Notes under the pieces: generated by a model | Databases searched by the model: none | Seen by the model: the letters and a program-made list of their open reading frames with translations, nothing else | What the model was told of the DNA's origin: nothing | Shown here: piece by piece, positions 5,435 to 8,829 of the stretch | Layout of the letters: each line of letters begins with the position of its first letter | How positions within the stretch are numbered: the first letter of the stretch is position 1 | Made by a program: the position numbers and the translations under genes | DNA from: Flavobacteriales bacterium UBA5871 | GTDB taxonomy: Bacteria > Bacteroidota > Bacteroidia > Flavobacteriales_D > Crocinitomicaceae | Length of the DNA: 8,829 nt | Reading direction: 5' to 3' | Assembly (NCBI GenBank): GCA_002432085.1 | Contig: DJFN01000019.1 | Span: 1,414-10,242 of the forward strand

Positions 5435-7870
5435 ATGAAAATATCCTACAACTGGCTGAATAAGTTTTTGCCTGAAACCATTGCCCCGGAAACGCTCGAA
5501 ACCATCCTTACCGACACCGGACTGGAAGTCGAAGGGCTGGAAACGCTCGAAGCGGTAAAAGGCGGCCTCGAAGGTGTTGTGGTAGCGGAAGTGCTGACCT
5601 GCGAGAAACATCCGAATGCCGACAAGCTGAAAGTGACGACCGTCAATACCGGAACCGAAACCGTTCAGGTGGTTTGCGGGGCGCCGAATGTGGCTGCCGG
5701 GCAGAAAGTTTTACTTGCAACAGTCGGAACGACCTTGTATCCATCGCCGGATGAGCCGCTGAAGATCAAAGTTTCGAAAATCCGCGACGTGGAATCGTTC
5801 GGAATGCTTTGTGCCGAAGACGAATTGGGCCTCGGTACCAGTCACGCTGGAATCATGGTTTTGCCTGCGGATGCGGTTCCGGGAACGCCTGCCGCGACTT
5901 TCCTCGAACTGGAAAACGATACGCAGATTGAAATCGGTCTTACGCCGAACCGTGCGGATGCGATGGGACATATTGGCGTTGCGCGCGATATCCTCGCACA
6001 TGCCGCTGCACATAAAGGAAGCAATGCCCGATTGACGCTGCCGGTCCTGAAACCATTGGTGAAACAGGCTGATGTTCCGGTTCGCGTTGTGGTGGAAGAC
6101 ACCGAGCGTTGTCCGCGTTACATGGGTGTGACCATTTCCGGAGTGGAAGTGAAGCCCTCGCCGGCGTGGCTGCAGAAAAGCCTGCGTGCTGTCGGTCTCG
6201 CGCCGATCAACAACGTGGTGGACGTAACGAATTACGTGATGCGTGAATTGGGAACGCCGTTGCATGCGTTCGATGCACAAAAAGTAGGCGAGGAGATCGT
6301 TGTTCGAACGGCTCGCGAGAATGAGAAAATGACCACGCTTGACGATGTTGAGCGCACATTCGATACAGAAGATCTGCTGATCACGAACGGAAAGCATGCT
6401 TTGTGCATCGCGGGTGTGTTCGGTGGAAAAGAATCCGGGATTTCCGACGTTACGACACAGGTTTTCCTCGAAGCGGCCTGTTTCCAGCCGGTTTCGGTTC
6501 GAAAAACAGCCAAGCGTCATACACTTTCCACCGATGCGAGCTTCCGTTTCGAGCGTGGTGTGGATGTAGACCTCGTTCCGTATGCGCTCGAGCGTGCTGC
6601 CAACCTCATCATGGAAGTAGCCGGCGGCGTGATCGCCATGGACGTAGCCGATGTTTACCCGAATCGCATCGACCAGCGAAAAGTAACGCTGCGCTATGCA
6701 CGCTGCAACCAGGTGATCGGTCATGTGATCCCGGAAAATACAATCAAAACGATCCTTTCCGCGCTCGATTTCACCATTACAAACGAAACAGCTGAAGCAC
6801 TCGAATTGCTAGTGCCGAACTACCGCGTCGATGTCGACCGCGAAATCGACGTGATCGAAGAAATTCTCCGCATTTACGGCTTCAACCAGATTCCTTTCCC
6901 GGAAAAACTGAATACATCGCTGGTGCTCGGACCAAAACCGGATGTAGAGCGTCTGACGGCGCATCTTTCGGAAGTGCTGAGCGGTCTTGGTTTCCGCGAA
7001 ATGCTGAACAACTCGCTCACGACACCGGTTTACGTGGAGAAATTCGGAAAACAGGGTTTCGCTGCGGATTACAACGTTGCGATGCTCAATCCATTGAGCC
7101 AGGACCTGGCGGTAATGCGTCAGTCGCTGGTTTTTCAGTCGCTGGAAACGGTGGCGTACAATCAGAACCGTCAGCAGGCCGATCTGGCGCTGTATGAATT
7201 CGGTAAAACTTACCAGCGCAAGAATGGTGAATACCTCGAGAACAAACGTCTTTCCGTTGTGCTTTCGGGACGAAAAAATGCCGAGTCCTGGGCTGCCGGA
7301 AATGACAAAGTTTCGCTCTTTACGCTGAAAGGCGTGGTTTATGCCTTGCTGCAGCGTCTCGGACTCGACAACCTGGCGGCGGAAAACGGTCAGACCGGTC
7401 ATGATCTGTTTACCGATGGTATCACGCTTCGCATTCTGAAACAGGAAATCGGCTCTATCGGATGGATCAAGCCGGAAATTCGCAAGCATTTCGGGATCAA
7501 ACAAGACGTTTTCGTTGCCGATCTCGATTGGGATGCAATCCTTGCTTCGCTTAAGCTGACGAAAGTTCAATACAGCGAATTGCCGAAAACCTTCGAAGTA
7601 CGTCGCGACTTCTCGCTCTTGCTGGATGCTTCCGTTCCGTTTGCAGCTATCGAAGAGCTGGCGCGCAAAGCCGACCGCAAGATTCTGCGAAATGTAGGTC
7701 TGTTTGACGTTTACGAAGGCAAAAACCTTGCTGAAGGCAAGAAATCGTACGCGGTTTCCTTCACGTTCCAGGATAAAGAACAAACGCTCAAAGACGAACA
7801 GGTCGACCGCGTGATGGAAGCCATTCGTGCATCGCTGGAAAAAGAGCTCGGAGCCGAGCTGCGCGGATAA
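5435..7870 (+). CDS. pheT: Phenylalanyl-tRNA synthetase beta subunit
   Basis: Full-length 811-residue PheT; bacterial homologues are about 790-830. With PheS (not in this window) it forms the cytoplasmic alpha2beta2 enzyme that charges tRNA-Phe with phenylalanine. The start M-K-I-S-Y-N-W-L-N-K-F-L is the canonical N-terminus. Domains in order: EMAP/OB tRNA-binding fold about 45-155 (H-P-N-A-D-K-L and C-G-A-P-N); link with the L-T-P-N-R-A-D motif at 169-175; B3/B4 editing domain about 218-392 (N-N-V-V-D-V-T-N-Y-V at 259-268, L-H-A-F-D at 276-280, G-V-F-G-G-K-E-S-G at 327-335, D-A-S-F-R-F-E-R-G-V-D at 367-377); B5 domain about 410-480; catalytic-like core about 498-700; and the C-terminal FDX-ACB anticodon-binding domain about 718-811 (R-R-D-F-S-L-L-L-D at 723-731). 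No key segment is missing. The stop TAA overlaps the bioD start by one base. Confidence 0.98.
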   Translation: MKISYNWLNKFLPETIAPETLETILTDTGLEVEGLETLEAVKGGLEGVVVAEVLTCEKHPNADKLKVTTVNTGTETVQVVCGAPNVAAGQKVLLATVGTTLYPSPDEPLKIKVSKIRDVESFGMLCAEDELGLGTSHAGIMVLPADAVPGTPAATFLELENDTQIEIGLTPNRADAMGHIGVARDILAHAAAHKGSNARLTLPVLKPLVKQADVPVRVVVEDTERCPRYMGVTISGVEVKPSPAWLQKSLRAVGLAPINNVVDVTNYVMRELGTPLHAFDAQKVGEEIVVRTARENEKMTTLDDVERTFDTEDLLITNGKHALCIAGVFGGKESGISDVTTQVFLEAACFQPVSVRKTAKRHTLSTDASFRFERGVDVDLVPYALERAANLIMEVAGGVIAMDVADVYPNRIDQRKVTLRYARCNQVIGHVIPENTIKTILSALDFTITNETAEALELLVPNYRVDVDREIDVIEEILRIYGFNQIPFPEKLNTSLVLGPKPDVERLTAHLSEVLSGLGFREMLNNSLTTPVYVEKFGKQGFAADYNVAMLNPLSQDLAVMRQSLVFQSLETVAYNQNRQQADLALYEFGKTYQRKNGEYLENKRLSVVLSGRKNAESWAAGNDKVSLFTLKGVVYALLQRLGLDNLAAENGQTGHDLFTDGITLRILKQEIGSIGWIKPEIRKHFGIKQDVFVADLDWDAILASLKLTKVQYSELPKTFEVRRDFSLLLDASVPFAAIEELARKADRKILRNVGLFDVYEGKNLAEGKKSYAVSFTFQDKEQTLKDEQVDRVMEAIRASLEKELGAELRG

Positions 7871-8493
7871 TGAAACACCTTGTCGTTGCCGGAATCGGAA
7901 CAGATGTCGGGAAAACCGTCGTGAGCGCCGTGCTGACGGAAGCATTGCAGGCAACGTACTGGAAACCCGTTCAGGCCGGTGATCTGGCCAATAGCGATAC
8001 GATGAAAGTGCAGCGGCTGTGCGGCCCCGACTGTTACGTTCTGCCGGAAAGCTTTCGGTTGAATACGCCTGCTTCGCCACATTTGTCTGCTGCCATTGAT
8101 AAAGTGAGCATCACCCGAGATGCATTCCATTTACCGAAGCTCCACGAACACGAACGTCTCGTCATTGAAACGGCCGGTGGACTGATGGTGCCGCTCAACG
8201 ATGAAGGCTTGCTTTACATCGATATCATTCGCGACTGGAAATTGCCGGTAGCGCTCGTTACACGCCATTACCTCGGTAGTATCAATCACACGCTGTTGTC
8301 GCTTTACGCCTTGCAGCAACGCGGAATCCAGGTCGAATGGCTGATCGTTAGCGGTGAGCGTCACGGACCTTCCGAAGCGATTTACCGCACGCATTTTCCG
8401 GAATTGAAATGGCTGTTTTTACCCGAACTGGGAACTATTTCCCAACAAACCATCGCACAAAACGCTGAAGAATGGAGAAAACCGCTTGGCTGA
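7870..8493 (+). CDS. bioD: Dethiobiotin synthetase
   Basis: A 207-residue BioD, slightly shorter than the 225 of E. coli. It closes the ureido ring of biotin by ATP-dependent carboxylation of 7,8-diaminopelargonic acid. The Walker A P-loop G-I-G-T-D-V-G-K-T is at residues 8-16, the substrate-binding K-P-V-Q-A-G at 32-37, the P-A-S-P-H-L segment at 67-72, and E-T-A-G-G-L-M-V-P at 100-108. This last segment corresponds to the E-G-A-G-G motif, with threonine in place of the first glycine. The ATG at 7870 overlaps the pheT stop as TAATG, so translation is likely coupled to pheT. Its last 22 bases overlap the start of bioA, which encodes the preceding enzyme of the pathway. No separate promoter is visible. 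Confidence 0.95.
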   Translation: MKHLVVAGIGTDVGKTVVSAVLTEALQATYWKPVQAGDLANSDTMKVQRLCGPDCYVLPESFRLNTPASPHLSAAIDKVSITRDAFHLPKLHEHERLVIETAGGLMVPLNDEGLLYIDIIRDWKLPVALVTRHYLGSINHTLLSLYALQQRGIQVEWLIVSGERHGPSEAIYRTHFPELKWLFLPELGTISQQTIAQNAEEWRKPLG

Positions 8494-8829
8494 ACCGCGA
8501 CAGGCAACACGTCTGGCATCCGTTTACGCAAATGCTGACAGCCGATGAGCCGTTATTGATCACGCGGGCCGAAGGCGCTTTGCTGTTCGATGCTGACGGG
8601 AAATCCTACATCGATGCCAATTCCTCCTGGTGGGTGAATGTACACGGTCACGGAAATTCGCACATCGGCGAAGCCATTTGCAGCCAGTTTTCCGAAATCG
8701 ATCATGTGATCTTTGCCGGAGCCACGCATCCGCAGGCGATCCGATTGGCAGAACGCGTGGTGAATATCCTGCCGCAGCATTTTACCAAAGTCTTTTTCTC
8801 CGACGATGGCTCAACGGCTGTCGAAGTGG
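8472..8829 (+). CDS. bioA: Adenosylmethionine-8-amino-7-oxononanoate (DAPA) aminotransferase, 3' partial
   Basis: The first 119 codons of a class III PLP-dependent aminotransferase are present; the gene runs off the window end (family length is about 420-430 residues). BioA converts KAPA to 7,8-diaminopelargonic acid with S-adenosylmethionine as amino donor, supplying the BioD substrate. Visible hallmarks are the N-terminal D-R-Q-H-V-W-H-P-F-T-Q-M (residues 10-21), D-A-N-S-S-W-W-V-N-V-H-G-H (48-60) with the substrate-pocket tryptophans at 53-54, and S-D-D-G-S-T-A-V-E-V (110-119), the start of the PLP-phosphate-binding segment. The catalytic lysine lies beyond the window. The start is fixed: an in-frame TGA at 8466-8468 leaves only one codon before this ATG, and the next in-frame ATG falls after the conserved H-P-F-T-Q. 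The overlap with bioD is 22 bases. Confidence 0.95.
   Translation, partial: MEKTAWLNRDRQHVWHPFTQMLTADEPLLITRAEGALLFDADGKSYIDANSSWWVNVHGHGNSHIGEAICSQFSEIDHVIFAGATHPQAIRLAERVVNILPQHFTKVFFSDDGSTAVEV

Noticed and set aside
7845..7867. Hairpin at the pheT end as an intrinsic terminator
   Set aside because: No T-tract follows, and bioD starts immediately, so termination here would make no sense for the overlapping genes.
7870..7917. Possible inactive BioD because of shorter length and the E-T-A-G-G variant
   Set aside because: The P-loop lysine, K-P-V-Q-A-G and the acidic A-G-G segment are all present, and the enzyme sits directly beside bioA, so an active enzyme is the simpler reading.
5711..8080. 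Long minus-strand open frames (337 and 423 codons) opposite pheT
   Set aside because: They lie antisense to a well-supported, full-length pheT, have no recognisable domain or low-complexity-free protein character, and are a common by-product of codon bias in this type of genome.

Overview
This window looks like chromosomal DNA from a member of the Bacteroidota. Three things support this. A secreted protein ends in a CHU_C / gliding-motility-type C-terminal domain, the type B sorting signal of the type IX secretion system (T9SS). A TonB-dependent receptor with an N-terminal CarboxypepD_reg-like domain is followed directly by a DUF4249-type lipoprotein, an arrangement typical of this phylum. 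Shine-Dalgarno sequences are absent before the isolated starts. Genus cannot be settled from the sequence alone. There are six protein genes and no RNA genes, insertion sequences or CRISPR arrays that I can see. Coding density is very high, with one real intergenic gap of 216 bases (5219-5434).

Left part (1-1873, + strand): the 3' portion of a large secreted, repeat-rich surface protein whose 5' end lies outside the window. Seven repeats of about 68 residues, each with a pair of cysteines, are followed by the T9SS sorting domain. Centre (1870-5218, - strand): a two-gene unit transcribed leftward, the TonB-dependent outer-membrane receptor first and then the DUF4249 lipoprotein, with one base between the stop of one and the start of the other. 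It meets the surface-protein gene tail to tail, and the two stop codons share the four-base palindrome TTAA at 1870-1873.

Right part (5435-8829, + strand): a tightly packed run of pheT (phenylalanyl-tRNA synthetase beta subunit), bioD (dethiobiotin synthetase) and bioA (DAPA aminotransferase, cut by the window end). pheT and bioD overlap by one base (TAATG) and bioD and bioA by 22 bases, so they are probably co-transcribed and translationally coupled. BioA and BioD catalyse consecutive steps of biotin synthesis (KAPA to DAPA to dethiobiotin). bioA has no downstream stop inside the window but is clearly identifiable.

The gap at 5219-5434 separates the divergent receptor and pheT units. It is strikingly A+T-rich compared with the genes, carries short degenerate direct and inverted repeats, and holds a plausible Bacteroidota-type promoter for the receptor unit and a weaker candidate for pheT. 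I see no convincing new defence, mobile or RNA system. The points most worth following up are the receptor/DUF4249 pair of unknown substrate, the nested duplication in the surface protein, the shared-stop convergent junction, and the repeat-laden intergenic region.
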